A stretch of DNA of 53,667 bases from Candidatus Gastranaerophilales bacterium (GCA_944323155.1 CALURL010000013.1:1-53667), one strand, 5' to 3'; counted from the stretch's first letter, positions 8,776 to 17,924 are shown. Translations and numbers: made by a program. Notes: generated by a model from the letters alone, not told the origin.

Positions 8776-9584
8776 ATGGAAAACTTATTTAGAAAGTCAG
8801 TCGGGGGGGGGGCACAGGCTTAGTCTCCTTTTCCAATAGTTTTTGCGGATTTACGCTTGCAGAGGTTTTAATTACTCTTGGAGTTATAGGTGTTGTTGCT
8901 GCATTAACTCTGCCTAATTTAATAGCTAATTACAAAGAAAAAGTTTTTGTAGCGTCCGCAAAGAAATCTTATTCAGTAGTAATGAACGCAATGAATAGCT
9001 GGTTAGCTAAAAATGGCACTCCCGGTGATTTTGAATCTTTTTGGTTTTATAGTTCAGATATCAATGCATTAGCTCAAGAATTTGCCAAAGAGTTGAATAG
9101 TGTTAAAGTTTGCACTAATTCAGATGTTGAGGCTTGCGGGGGTACTTATGATGTTCGTATGCCGCGCAAGATAAATGACGGGCATGGAAACACTGATTCA
9201 GAACGTTGGATTGGTGAACCTGTTAATCGTATAGTTTTGGCTGATGGCAGTTTTTTAGTTTTGTTATCAGAAATTAAAAATGGCAGCTGTACATATCAGC
9301 AATGGGGATCAGAAAGAGATAGTAATGGTTTTTTAATACCTGATCCTTCAAGTCCAAATGGCTATAAAGGTAAGTATTATACATATCATGGGTGTGGGCG
9401 AATTGCTTATGATACTAATGGTGTTAAACAACCAAATCAAATAGGTACTGATATCTTTATTATTGGATTCACTTCTAATGCTTATAAAAATGCTGATTAT
9501 GACTTGTGGGGTAATATTAATTATGTTCTAACAAATGATAAACTTATTATGACTGAAAATTATCAAACAGGAAAATATGAATAA
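8776..9584 (+). CDS. Prepilin-like protein with G10 tract, out of frame as written
   Basis: The ATG at 8776 has AAGGAGG 11 bases upstream. As written it reads only MENLFRKSVGGGAQA and then TAG (8821-8823), because the ten-G run at 8803-8812 leaves the start in a different frame from the body. With 11 G (or 8) the gene is one 269-residue prepilin: a ~25-residue leader ending SFCG, then FTLAEVLITLGVIG, the class-III/type IV prepilin N-terminus for prepilin-peptidase cleavage between G and F. The body (readable to 9584) has several cysteines and the C-terminal DTNG-x3-PN-x2-G-x-D-x-F motif shared with the two other prepilins here. It is probably a pilus or pseudopilus subunit that switches by slipped-strand mispairing. 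A sequencing undercall is the alternative. Confidence 0.85.
8803..8812 (+). repeat. G10 homopolymer in prepilin 1 leader
   Basis: Ten consecutive G within an AT-rich gene, codons 10-13 of the leader. Runs this long slip at high rate during replication. Ten gives the OFF frame, eleven or eight ON. Confidence 0.85.
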
Positions 9585-9660
9585 CTTTATATTTAAAATT
9601 TGATTAAATTGCCTGATTATGCTATTATAACTCTATTCTATAATGTATAATCAGGTTTTT

Positions 9661-10794
9661 ATGAATAGTGAATTAGAGGTTAAGAAAGTTATAGGATTGA
9701 TGTCAGGTACTTCCTGCGACAGTATTGATGCAGGATTGTGTGAAGTGTATCCTGATTTATCTGTAAAACTTATATCAGGAATTAACTATAAGTATCCTGA
9801 GCATGTTAGGGCTAAAATTTTTCAATTATTTTCAGGAGCAGCTTCTGTTGAAGATGTTTGTCAGATGAATTTTGTTATTGGAAAATGTTTTGCTGATGCT
9901 TGTAATACTCTTATATCCGAACATGGAAAGCCTGATTTAATTGCAAGCCACGGTCAAACTATTTATCACTATCCATTTGATACAACTCTTGATGGATATT
10001 CTTTAAAAAGCACTCTTCAAATTGGCGAGCCCGCAATTATTGCGCAAGAAACCGGGTGTTTAACTATTTCAAATTTTCGTGAAGCTGATATTGCTGCAGG
10101 CGGCGAAGGCGCTCCTTTAGTGTGTTTTGCTGATGAAAAATGGTTTAAACCGTTAAAGAAAAATATTCTTATTCAAAATATCGGCGGAATTTCTAATGTC
10201 ACAGTAATTAGTCCTGAGCATGAGACTTTCGGATTCGATACAGGACTTGGAAATATTATGATTGATTATTGTATGCGTAAATTTTTTAATTCCCCATATG
10301 ATAAGGACGGTAAAATCGCTGATTCAGGAAAAGTTTCTGCAAGCTGGCTTGATTGTCTTATGCAAGATGACTACTACTTTAAAAATCCGCCTAAGTCCAC
10401 TGGCAGAGAATATTTTTCTTCTGAATATATAGAAAATGCTCTTAAATTTGGACCTAAAGACCCTAAAGATATAATTGCTACAGTAACAGCTCTTACTGCT
10501 AAATCTATAACTTCGGCTTATGAAAGATTTATTTATCCTGATATTGATGTCAAAGAAGTTGTCATAGGCGGCGGAGGGGCTTATAATCCTACACTGATGA
10601 AATATCTCCGTCATTATTTGCCAAAACATATTGATTTAAAAACTCATGAAGCTTATGGAATTTCTAATAATTTTAAAGAAGTTATGGCTTTTGCTCTTCT
10701 TGGATACTGCAATTTCTATGGAATACCTTCTAATTTGCCTTCCTGCACGGGTGCAAAAAAACGAGTAATATTAGGTAAAGTGTCTAATTGCTAA
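9661..10794 (+). CDS. anmK: Anhydro-N-acetylmuramic acid kinase
   Basis: A 377-residue cytosolic kinase of peptidoglycan recycling. It cleaves the 1,6-anhydro ring of anhydroMurNAc with ATP and gives MurNAc-6-phosphate. The first ATPase-fold motif is LMSGTSCDSIDAG. Later come ASHGQTIYHYP, QIGEPAIIA, GGEGAPLV, FDTGLGN, NPPKSTGREYF and VIGGGGAYNP, all typical of AnmK. An in-frame ATG also lies at 9643, but TATAAT-like boxes at 9639-9644 and 9646-9651 overlap it, so transcripts should start after it. Hence I choose 9661. It stands apart from any other recycling gene. Confidence 0.9.
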   Translation: MNSELEVKKVIGLMSGTSCDSIDAGLCEVYPDLSVKLISGINYKYPEHVRAKIFQLFSGAASVEDVCQMNFVIGKCFADACNTLISEHGKPDLIASHGQTIYHYPFDTTLDGYSLKSTLQIGEPAIIAQETGCLTISNFREADIAAGGEGAPLVCFADEKWFKPLKKNILIQNIGGISNVTVISPEHETFGFDTGLGNIMIDYCMRKFFNSPYDKDGKIADSGKVSASWLDCLMQDDYYFKNPPKSTGREYFSSEYIENALKFGPKDPKDIIATVTALTAKSITSAYERFIYPDIDVKEVVIGGGGAYNPTLMKYLRHYLPKHIDLKTHEAYGISNNFKEVMAFALLGYCNFYGIPSNLPSCTGAKKRVILGKVSNC

Positions 10795-10941
10795 ATTATC
10801 TTGTCAGGCTATTATAATTTTATGAATATTTGTAAAGGTTAGATATTTTGGGTAGCAAAATATATTTTTTTGAGTTATTAATATATCAACTCAATAAAAT
10901 TTTTGTTTGTTACCCCAATTGTAAATTGTAAAGGAGAAAAA

Positions 10942-11196
10942 ATGATTAAAGTTTTCAGAAATAGTATTGATTGTCTTCCAAATGCTAGAGACATAAAAAA
11001 TGTTTGGAAACATTCTAAACTGGCTGCTGCAGAATTTGAAAGAAGTTCTAATAGCGTAAGTTTGCAAGCAGCAAATAAAGGTGATGAATTTATTAAAGTT
11101 GCTTCTGCTGCAACTAATGTTGGACGTATGCCGTCTATTGAGGAAGTTGCATCTGAATGCAGAATGAGCAAAAATAGTATTTATCCATTATTCTAA
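10942..11196 (+). CDS. Small hypothetical protein, 84 residues
   Basis: ATG at 10942 with AAGGAG at 10931-10936, a strong and well-spaced ribosome site. The protein is soluble, with an Ala/Ser-rich middle and a C-terminal stretch (MPSIEEVASECRMSKNSIYPLF). The last part has a faint helix-turn-helix feel, but I do not recognise a family. It overlaps the convergent nnrD end by nine bases. A minus-strand frame over the same bases has no ribosome site, so I prefer this strand. Confidence 0.55.
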   Translation: MIKVFRNSIDCLPNARDIKNVWKHSKLAAAEFERSSNSVSLQAANKGDEFIKVASAATNVGRMPSIEEVASECRMSKNSIYPLF

Positions 11197-12009
11197 TTTT
11201 AATAATTTTATAGCATAAGGAATGTACCTGATTGTGTCGGAAGCTAAAACTCCGTATTCAGTCAGGTCATTTTTTGCCAAATCTCCCGCAAGTCCGTGTA
11301 AATATACTCCTAGACATGAGGCATTAAATATATTCATTTTTTGCGCAAGTAAACCTGATATAATCCCTGTCAATACATCGCCGCTGCCGGCTTTTGCAAG
11401 AGCACTGCTTCCTGTTGTGTTGTAATAGATTTCTCCATCAGGCGAAGTAACTATAGTTTTGTGTGATTTCAAGGCTGTTACACAATTGTATTTTATTGTA
11501 ATAGCTTTTGCAGATTTTTCAAGGTCAGATAAAATTTCTCCCAGTGTACAATTTAAAAGCCGCGAAGCTTCTTTTGGATGTGGTGTAAGAATTGTATTTT
11601 CTGGTATTTCTGTATTTGTTTTGGATAAAATGTTTAGTCCGTCGGCGTCTATTACTGTCGGAATATTTTTAGCTTTTGCGAGTGCAATTGTGTTTGTGAA
11701 TATTTTTTCAGCGTTTTCTGTCGTAGAAAGCCCGCAGCCAATGGATAAAACGGTTGAGGTATTAATTATTTCAGCAATCCTTTCGACAGGGGCAAGTACA
11801 ACTTCCGGCGCAAGACAGGACACTGCTTTTAAAACATTATCATGACTTGCTAGTTCAACATATCCTGCTCCTGTTCGCAGCGCAGAAACAGAAGATAAAT
11901 ATGCTGCTCCTGTCATATATTCAGAACCTGATACATTAAGGATTTTTCCAAACGTTCCTTTGTTGGAATTTTCTTCTCTTATTGGCAGTTTAGGAAGTTT
12001 ATAAGCCAT
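11188..12009 (-). CDS. nnrD: ADP-dependent NAD(P)H-hydrate dehydratase
   Basis: A 273-residue repair enzyme that converts S-NAD(P)HX back to NAD(P)H using ADP. It belongs to the ribokinase-like carbohydrate-kinase family. Visible motifs in order: GKILNVSGSEYMTGAA near the N-terminus, SALRTGAGYV, VIDADGLN (about 120), LTPHPKEASRLL (about 140) and ALAKAGSGDVLTGIISG (about 205-222), the nucleotide/phosphate site. It lacks the N-terminal NnrE epimerase domain that many bacteria fuse to it, so the epimerase is encoded elsewhere or absent. Its start overlaps the end of trmL by 11 bases, in one operon. Confidence 0.93.
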   Translation of the reverse strand: MAYKLPKLPIREENSNKGTFGKILNVSGSEYMTGAAYLSSVSALRTGAGYVELASHDNVLKAVSCLAPEVVLAPVERIAEIINTSTVLSIGCGLSTTENAEKIFTNTIALAKAKNIPTVIDADGLNILSKTNTEIPENTILTPHPKEASRLLNCTLGEILSDLEKSAKAITIKYNCVTALKSHKTIVTSPDGEIYYNTTGSSALAKAGSGDVLTGIISGLLAQKMNIFNASCLGVYLHGLAGDLAKNDLTEYGVLASDTIRYIPYAIKLLKLE

Positions 12010-12448
12010 TTTGTCTGATTACCTCATAAGCAACAATCGCAACTGAATTTGATAGATTTAAACTTCTTTGGCCTTCTTTCATTGGAATTGTCAATGCGTG
12101 TTCATCTTTTACGTATTTTTCCGGCAAACCTCTGGTTTCTGGCCCAAATACAATGAAATCTCCATCTTGAAATTTTATATCTGTATATTTTCTGGTTGTT
12201 TTTGTTGTCAGGTAATAAAAGTTAGCATCTTTATGTGCATTAAGCAATTCGTCCATTGTATCAATTTTATGGATATCAACACTATTCCAATAGTCTAGAC
12301 CTGCACGTTTTGTGTATTTGCTTGATAGTGAAAAACCTAGTTTGCCAACAAGATACAAAGATGCTCCTGTACAGGCGCATAATCTGGCTATATTTCCTGT
12401 ATTTTGCGGAATCTCAGGTTCATATAAAACAATATTTAATTTTGCCAT
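11999..12448 (-). CDS. trmL: tRNA (cytidine/uridine-34-2'-O)-methyltransferase
   Basis: A 149-residue SPOUT methyltransferase, about the usual TrmL length. Motifs: LYEPEIPQNTGNIARLCACTG at the start, FGPETRGLP (about 102-110) and IPMKEGQRSLNLSNSVAIVAYE (about 120-142), which form the knotted SAM site. It methylates the wobble ribose of tRNA-Leu isoacceptors using SAM. AAGGAT precedes the ATG. It lies five bases after pgsA and overlaps nnrD, an operon mixing membrane lipid, tRNA and cofactor-repair functions. Confidence 0.93.
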   Translation of the reverse strand: MAKLNIVLYEPEIPQNTGNIARLCACTGASLYLVGKLGFSLSSKYTKRAGLDYWNSVDIHKIDTMDELLNAHKDANFYYLTTKTTRKYTDIKFQDGDFIVFGPETRGLPEKYVKDEHALTIPMKEGQRSLNLSNSVAIVAYEVIRQNGL

Positions 12449-12453
12449 AAAAT

Positions 12454-13071
12454 TTAATCCTTATTGAAAAGTTTCGGGCTTTCGGCAACAACAGGGATAG
12501 CTCTTACTACACAGAATATAATTGCAGCCCAGGCAAATATCATTGTTACAACATGGAGTTCATCAACATATTTCCATAATTCCATTCCCGGAGTATTCAC
12601 GATTATAAGCAAGAAGAACGCAATAACTTTTGCAACTGCATAACTTATTCTCATAAATTTTGATGCGCAAATAAAATTTCCGATTTTGCTAGATTGCATA
12701 CTTTTAGCACCGAAAGCAGTAAAGCCTTTTGAAAGAGCAACGCTTCTAATTCCATCTGTTACAAATGCTCTGACAACACATACAAGCGGAAACAAAATAC
12801 TTATCCAACCCATAACAGCAAAAGTTATCCAGTATGTCATTTCAACAATTCTATCACCCATAATATCAAGGACAGAACCCAAATCAGAAGATTGGTTGAG
12901 TTTTCTTGCGACATATCCATCCAAACCGTCAAGTGAGAATGCGATTACTGTCAATATTAAAGCCAGCAAATATGCCCAGGTTGTTTTTTCATACAAAAGC
13001 CAAACTGCGCCAAAGGCAAAAAATACTCTGCCAATAGAGATTATATTTGCAAGGTTATTTTTAATATTCAT
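12454..13071 (-). CDS. pgsA: CDP-alcohol phosphatidyltransferase (PgsA-like)
   Basis: A 205-residue membrane enzyme with about five helices. The CDP-alcohol phosphotransferase signature D-x2-DG-x2-AR-x8-G-x3-D-x3-D is complete at about residues 48-75 (DGLDGYVARK, then DLGSVLDIMGD). Most likely it makes phosphatidylglycerol-phosphate from CDP-diacylglycerol and glycerol-3-phosphate. Phosphatidylinositol- or cardiolipin-type specificity cannot be excluded from motifs alone. AGGAGA lies eight bases before ATG. It follows the oxidoreductase gene by 24 bases and precedes trmL by five. Confidence 0.8.
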   Translation of the reverse strand: MNIKNNLANIISIGRVFFAFGAVWLLYEKTTWAYLLALILTVIAFSLDGLDGYVARKLNQSSDLGSVLDIMGDRIVEMTYWITFAVMGWISILFPLVCVVRAFVTDGIRSVALSKGFTAFGAKSMQSSKIGNFICASKFMRISYAVAKVIAFFLLIIVNTPGMELWKYVDELHVVTMIFAWAAIIFCVVRAIPVVAESPKLFNKD

Positions 13072-13095
13072 AATGTCTCCTGTGTCTGATTAATT

Positions 13096-14091
13096 TTATT
13101 TTTTAGTTCTTGATAATGCAAAATTTACTTCATCAAGTTTTTTTACTTTATCTCCGAGCATCATTTTTTCAGCTTCTTCAAGAATTTGTGTTACCATAAA
13201 TCCATTGTCGCCGTCAGAACGGGCTTTTTTGCCTGTTTCGCAGCAGCTTATAAAGTGCTGGCATTCAAGTTTAAGCGGCTCAATTTCCAGATAATCAAGT
13301 TTGATGTTTTGAGAATTATCTTTGACAAAGTTATCATAGATAACCAGTTTATTTTCAGGAACTGTATCATCAAGAATTGCAGTTGCTTTAGTCCCTCTAA
13401 CAAGCAGAGTAACGTGTTTTCTTGGTGTAATCCAGCTATCGGAAATCTGTCCGATAACACCATCTTCAAATTCAATTCCGATATGCGTAATATCCATAAT
13501 TGCATTTCGTTCAGAAGAACAGCCTACAGCAGAAATTACTCTAACCGGAGCTTTACCTGTAACATAGCTTATCATTGAAACATCATGAGGTGCCAAATCC
13601 CACATTACACTTCTGTCATTTTTAAAGAAATTAACATTAAGTCTGTCGCTTTGAGCGTAGACAATTTCTCCTAAAGCGCCTTCTTCAATAAGCATTTTTA
13701 ATCGATTTACGGCAGGATGATACAACAATAAATGTCCTACCATAAGAACAAGTCCTTTTTGGTGTGCAAGTTCTGATAAATCCCGTGCTTCTTGGGCTAC
13801 TGTAGAAATAGGTTTTTCTACATAAACATTCTTCCCTGCTTCAAGCATTGCTTTAACCATTTTGTAATGCGTATGGCTTGGAGTAACTACACAAACACCT
13901 GTAATTTCAGGATTATTTATAATATCATGAAAATCTCTTGTGACTTTTACACCAGGGTATTGTTCTGTTACACGTTTAAGATTTTCTTCATCAATGTCGC
14001 AAACAGTGTCTAGGACATTTAAGTTATAAAAGTTGCGGACAATATTTCTTCCCCATACTCCGCAACCGATTACGGCTACTTTTTGACTCAT
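13096..14091 (-). CDS. Gfo/Idh/MocA family sugar-nucleotide oxidoreductase
   Basis: A 331-residue NAD(P)-dependent oxidoreductase. The N-terminal Rossmann motif is VIGCGVWGRNIVRNF. EKPIS at about 94 gives the catalytic lysine region, and WDLAPHDVSM near 165 carries the active-site histidine. The pattern VGHLLLYHPAV is close to WlbA-type UDP-GlcNAc(A) 3-dehydrogenases, which supply 3-keto sugars for 2,3-diamino sugars of surface polysaccharide. With a family-2 glycosyltransferase just upstream, a surface-glycan role is likely. AGGGAAG precedes ATG. Confidence 0.8.
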   Translation of the reverse strand: MSQKVAVIGCGVWGRNIVRNFYNLNVLDTVCDIDEENLKRVTEQYPGVKVTRDFHDIINNPEITGVCVVTPSHTHYKMVKAMLEAGKNVYVEKPISTVAQEARDLSELAHQKGLVLMVGHLLLYHPAVNRLKMLIEEGALGEIVYAQSDRLNVNFFKNDRSVMWDLAPHDVSMISYVTGKAPVRVISAVGCSSERNAIMDITHIGIEFEDGVIGQISDSWITPRKHVTLLVRGTKATAILDDTVPENKLVIYDNFVKDNSQNIKLDYLEIEPLKLECQHFISCCETGKKARSDGDNGFMVTQILEEAEKMMLGDKVKKLDEVNFALSRTKK

Positions 14092-14180
14092 GTTTCTTCC
14101 CTAACTTTCTTAAATACGTATATTTATATAATACTTGCCAAAAATTTTTTTGCAAATTTTAAACTTTAGTTTACAAATTT

Positions 14181-15032
14181 TTATTGATTTTGTAAGGCAT
14201 TTACTCTGATATTGTTCATTGTTTCGCAGCGTTCGTAGAATAATTGCCTATCAGCTTCTGGAAAACAGGTAGCTAGCTTATCAAGAAGCGGTTTTGGAAA
14301 TTCTGACAGTCTTACCATTCTTTCAAGTATTTCGTCATTCAACGGGTACAAATTTCTATAATTTTTATAGAAAATATTTTTACTTTCTTCGTTTACTCTT
14401 TCAGGTTCTGCAAGACCTTTTTCCCCAAGTTTGTAGGTGACATAATTTCTATTAAAATAAAGTCCTTTGTATTTTTTTAGCATAATTCTGATTATTAAGT
14501 CAAAATCTGCCATTAGCTTGAATTTTTCATCAAAATAGTTTTCCTTCTCAAGCATTGATTTTTTGAAAAACATTGCCTGACGGGAGCCTGGCATGACTTG
14601 AAATGCATTATACATTGTTGGTTCAAATAGAAATACAAAGTCTTCCGGGTGTCTGCAATAAGCAGGTGCAAATGTGAAATCGCCGTTATTGTTTTCCAGT
14701 AATTCAACTATATCTGCAATTGCTGTTATGTCATGAATGAAATCATCACAACTCAAAAAGGCTATATATTTCCCTTTTGCATGCATAATTCCTTTATTAT
14801 ATGCGTTAAATTTCCCTGTATCACGTTCTGAAAAAAATTGAAGATACCCTTTATTTTTATAATCTTTAAGCATTTCAACAGTGCCATCTGTAGACATTTT
14901 ATCAATAATTAAATGCTCTACATTATGGTATGTCTGCATATCCAGAAGTGTTACCAAAAGATTAAATGCATCTGCATTACCGTTTTTTATAATGTTATCT
15001 GTTGTAGTGAGTATTGTGACAAATGGTTCCAT
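14181..15032 (-). CDS. Family 2 glycosyltransferase
   Basis: A 283-residue soluble GT-A enzyme. It begins VTILTTTDN, with an insertion relative to most GT2 proteins, then HLIIDKMSTDGT, SERDTGKFNAYNKGI and the metal-binding LSCDDF near residue 98 (DDF in place of the usual DDD/DxD). A later MADFDLIIRI replaces the common ED. This pattern is usual for WcaA/GT2 enzymes that extend surface polysaccharide from nucleotide sugars. AAGGAT precedes ATG. It lies 89 bases upstream of the sugar dehydrogenase on the same strand and may share its pathway. Confidence 0.85.
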   Translation of the reverse strand: MEPFVTILTTTDNIIKNGNADAFNLLVTLLDMQTYHNVEHLIIDKMSTDGTVEMLKDYKNKGYLQFFSERDTGKFNAYNKGIMHAKGKYIAFLSCDDFIHDITAIADIVELLENNNGDFTFAPAYCRHPEDFVFLFEPTMYNAFQVMPGSRQAMFFKKSMLEKENYFDEKFKLMADFDLIIRIMLKKYKGLYFNRNYVTYKLGEKGLAEPERVNEESKNIFYKNYRNLYPLNDEILERMVRLSEFPKPLLDKLATCFPEADRQLFYERCETMNNIRVNALQNQ

Positions 15033-15198
15033 AGTTTATATCCTTATTTTTCTATCAATATAGCATATTTTTATTATATTTACGAATTGTAACAACTTGT
15101 AAAAAATGTGTCTAAAACCCAACAAAAATTTTATTTTAGAGTAACAATGTGTACAGGTTTACTAGTGGTTATTAAGAAAGAAGTATAGGAGGATTACT

Positions 15199-15630
15199 AT
15201 GTCATCTCGTGATCTGTCTGTTAGTCCTGCTGCTGTCGGGGCTTCCTGCGCCGTTGTCGGTGCTGGATTGGGTTATTGGTCTGCGCCTGAAAAGTACAAT
15301 TTAAGGCAATTGTTGACTCAAGATCCTGATGTGTTTGAAAAAGTTATTAAAAAAACAGCTCTTGATAAGGCTAATAATATACAAAAAAATGCTTATCAAT
15401 CTATTGTAGATGCAAGAAAAACAGTTGCAGAGGCTGTTAAAAATAACAAAGGAGATGAAAAAGTTACAGAACTTCTTAAATCTGAAAATCTTAAAAATTC
15501 ATTTAAAGATTTAAGAAAGTTAATCCCTAAAGCACGTGTTCAAACGATGATAATTGGGGCTGCTGTTTTAGGTGTTCTCGGAGCTTTGGCAAGAATCGTT
15601 TTCGGAGATAATACCCCAAAAACTAAATAG
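15199..15630 (+). CDS. Hypothetical protein with two Gly/Ala-rich membrane helices
   Basis: A 143-residue protein with a glycine/alanine-rich hydrophobic segment near the N-terminus (about 11-27), a charged helical middle of about 85 residues and a second hydrophobic helix (about 117-134). The hairpin-like layout could anchor both ends in the membrane. TAGGAGG before ATG is a strong ribosome site. No family is recognised. It is monocistronic, closed by two stacked terminators. Confidence 0.65.
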   Translation: MSSRDLSVSPAAVGASCAVVGAGLGYWSAPEKYNLRQLLTQDPDVFEKVIKKTALDKANNIQKNAYQSIVDARKTVAEAVKNNKGDEKVTELLKSENLKNSFKDLRKLIPKARVQTMIIGAAVLGVLGALARIVFGDNTPKTK

Positions 15631-15660
15631 TTAGTGGACCATTTAAGTAAAATTAACCTG

Positions 15661-15690
15661 TAGCCGGCAGTAAAGTCGGCTATTTTTTTG
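15661..15690 (+). terminator. Rho-independent terminator
   Basis: TAGCCGGC/GTCGGCTA arms with one G-U pair around a short AGTAAA loop, then seven T. It ends the transcript of the 15199 gene. Confidence 0.75.
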
Positions 15691-15712
15691 AATATCTTTT
15701 AAATATATTTTG

Positions 15713-15745
15713 AAATCCCGTTTCTAGCTCAAGAAACGGGATTTT
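15713..15745. terminator. Bidirectional terminator between convergent genes
   Basis: A perfect 13-base stem (AAATCCCGTTTCT and complement) with loop AGCTCA and T-runs on both strands. It sits just past the dacB stop and serves both strands. Confidence 0.8.
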
Positions 15746-15747
15746 TA

Positions 15748-17103
15748 TCAATAGTTTGTGTAAACACTTCGTAGAATATATTCTTCAAGCTGTTTTTTAT
15801 CAGAAGGTTTTAATTTCGGATCATTAATCATAATATCAAACGCGTATGTTTTTCCGTTTCTTGAGGTTAAATAACCTGCTATTGCGCTTACATCTGAAAG
15901 TGTCCCTGTTTTGGCTCTTAAATTATCTTTAAAATATAGCATTCTATTTTCTAAAGTTCCCTCTCCTGGAGTTGGAAGCAGTGTTTTAATAATTTCAAAT
16001 TTTGGTTTTTTCGCCTGTTTAGCAAGAAATTCTGCCATGAATTCTGTTGTCATGAGGTTATTTTTTGAAACTCCGCTGCCGTCTACAATTTTTATATTTT
16101 CTAAATTTAAATTCTCTTTTTGACAATATGCTTCAAGCATTTTCAATGAATTGTTTAAAGAGCCTGTATTGTTTACGTATTTGGCTCCTGCTAATTTGAA
16201 TACTGTTTCTGCAACTAAATTGTTGCTTTCTTTTAATATCTCAATAATTGCGTATTTGATTGGATGTTTTATCTCTGCTATTAGATACACATTTGAGGCT
16301 GGAAGCTTTTTTTGAGGGAAATTTGCATAATAGTCGAATTTTTCGTTTCGAATGGTTTCTTCTAGTCTCAATATAAAGTATCTTTTAGGGTGATTTACAG
16401 GTATAGGAATAATTTCAGCTTCACTAACTGTTCCTTCTGCAGTTATAGAATCTGGTGAAATATGATTTTTACGTGATAAAGACACTGATGTTGTGTTACC
16501 TGTTGTTACTAAATTAATAAACATTGTAGGATAAAATTTTAATGTTGAAATGTTTGCCGGTGCTCCTTTTGTTGTCGGAGAAACAAGTACCCCGAGAAGA
16601 TTCCCGTCAATGTTATATGAGCTGAATTTTGGCATAAGTTTATTTAAATCATCATCCCACTGCCATCCTTCGCCCCATTCATTTGAGTCAAAAATGTAAT
16701 CGTCAATATAAATCGCTTTTGGAGATAGAATTTTTTTTGATTTTGCGGCTTTTATCAACTCTGATAAAGAACTAGATTTTAGGAAAGGATCTGCGCCAAG
16801 TTTCAAGAATAATTCATTGTTAGTATTTTTATATAGCTGCGTTTTGAATTCATAGTCAACGCCAAGCGTATCAACTGATGCTGCAAGGGTTAACAGTTTT
16901 AGTGTAGAAGCCGGCGGCATTGGCTGATTTGGATTTAGTGAAAATACTGTTTTCCCTGTATTTGCATCTTTAATACTTACTGATATCGCACTTTTGTTTA
17001 CTCCAGAATTAGAAATTACCTTATTTATTGATTCTGCATAAGCAGCAGTATTGCAAAATAGAAAAATAAATATTCCTATAAAAATACTAAGTAATTTTTT
17101 CAT
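15748..17103 (-). CDS. dacB: D-alanyl-D-alanine carboxypeptidase/endopeptidase (PBP4-type)
   Basis: A 451-residue periplasmic S13 peptidase that trims or opens peptidoglycan crosslinks. A signal peptide covers residues 1-23, with cleavage after AYA. The three penicillin-binding motifs are all visible: SxxK as S66-T-L-K69 (PASTLK), SxN as SNN near residue 293 and KTG near 397 (LRAKTGTLSDVSAIAGY). The long insert between the first two is normal for PBP4. It is the third gene of a minus-strand operon and overlaps the amidohydrolase by four bases. GAGGT lies ahead of ATG. Confidence 0.92.
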   Translation of the reverse strand: MKKLLSIFIGIFIFLFCNTAAYAESINKVISNSGVNKSAISVSIKDANTGKTVFSLNPNQPMPPASTLKLLTLAASVDTLGVDYEFKTQLYKNTNNELFLKLGADPFLKSSSLSELIKAAKSKKILSPKAIYIDDYIFDSNEWGEGWQWDDDLNKLMPKFSSYNIDGNLLGVLVSPTTKGAPANISTLKFYPTMFINLVTTGNTTSVSLSRKNHISPDSITAEGTVSEAEIIPIPVNHPKRYFILRLEETIRNEKFDYYANFPQKKLPASNVYLIAEIKHPIKYAIIEILKESNNLVAETVFKLAGAKYVNNTGSLNNSLKMLEAYCQKENLNLENIKIVDGSGVSKNNLMTTEFMAEFLAKQAKKPKFEIIKTLLPTPGEGTLENRMLYFKDNLRAKTGTLSDVSAIAGYLTSRNGKTYAFDIMINDPKLKPSDKKQLEEYILRSVYTNY

Positions 17104-17924
17104 AATATTTCTACCTCATATTTATCCCTAATATCATTAAGGACAGTACATTTATTCCTGAAATCGTACATTGTTTTCAGGTTAATTTGTGCATTCATTG
17201 CGCCCTCTTTTTGGTCTTTTATTTCTGCCAGACTTTCGCCTTTGTAATCAATAATCCTTGAATGGCCGATATTCCATTCATCTCCTTCTATGTGTCCTGA
17301 TTGAGTAAGTGCTACCATGTATGTTTGATTTTCTACAGCTCTGCATCTTGTCATACATTCCCATGGAATTGGTTTATTTAACCCCCATGCTGCGCAGTTT
17401 ATAAATAAATCAGCACCGGCTTTTCTGTATGCTCTGTATATTTCAGGAAACCTTATATCATAGCATATTGTTAAACCTGTTTTTATCCCGTCAAGATTTA
17501 CCATAACAGGATTTTTCCCTGTTGTCACAAAATTGCCTTCATCACTGCCATAGTATGAGAATAAGTGATTTTTTGAATATTTTGCAATTAAATTTCCATT
17601 CCTATCAATTACTGGACAAGTGTTTAAATAAATTTCATCATTAACTTTTTCAATAAAGCTGCCGCCAATTACAAATGAATTGTATTGCTTTGCAATTTGA
17701 GAGAGGAGATTTATTGTTTCGCTTTTATCTATTAATTCAGCACTTTCTCTAAAGTGGCGTGGTGACCACCCTACAGTCCAGACTTCAGGCAGGACAATAA
17801 TATCAACGTCTGATTTTACATCTCGTTCAATAAGTTTAACTACATTGCTGAAATTCGCTTTTTTATCCCCAATCTTCGAACACATCTGAATTGCAGATAT
17901 GTTTATTTTTTCTTTTTGTTCCAT
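17100..17924 (-). CDS. Carbon-nitrogen hydrolase (nitrilase superfamily)
   Basis: A 274-residue cytosolic amidase. The Glu-Lys-Cys triad is visible: E47 in LPEVW, K118 in KYSKNHLF and C154 in TICYDIRFPE. The motifs are closest to omega-amidase/YafV-like members, which remove side-product amides such as 2-oxoglutaramate, though substrate cannot be fixed from sequence. It overlaps the acyltransferase upstream by 22 bases and dacB downstream by four, so the three are one transcript. A link to wall metabolism is only suggested by that operon. Confidence 0.85.
   Translation of the reverse strand: MEQKEKINISAIQMCSKIGDKKANFSNVVKLIERDVKSDVDIIVLPEVWTVGWSPRHFRESAELIDKSETINLLSQIAKQYNSFVIGGSFIEKVNDEIYLNTCPVIDRNGNLIAKYSKNHLFSYYGSDEGNFVTTGKNPVMVNLDGIKTGLTICYDIRFPEIYRAYRKAGADLFINCAAWGLNKPIPWECMTRCRAVENQTYMVALTQSGHIEGDEWNIGHSRIIDYKGESLAEIKDQKEGAMNAQINLKTMYDFRNKCTVLNDIRDKYEVEIL

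Noticed and set aside
9643-9660. Earlier ATG of anmK
   Set aside because: Overlapped by TATAAT-like promoter boxes, so it is likely outside the mRNA. The ATG at 9661 gives a typical AnmK start.
10878-11171. 97-codon minus-strand frame opposite the 84-residue gene
   Set aside because: No ribosome site. The plus-strand gene has a well-spaced AAGGAG.
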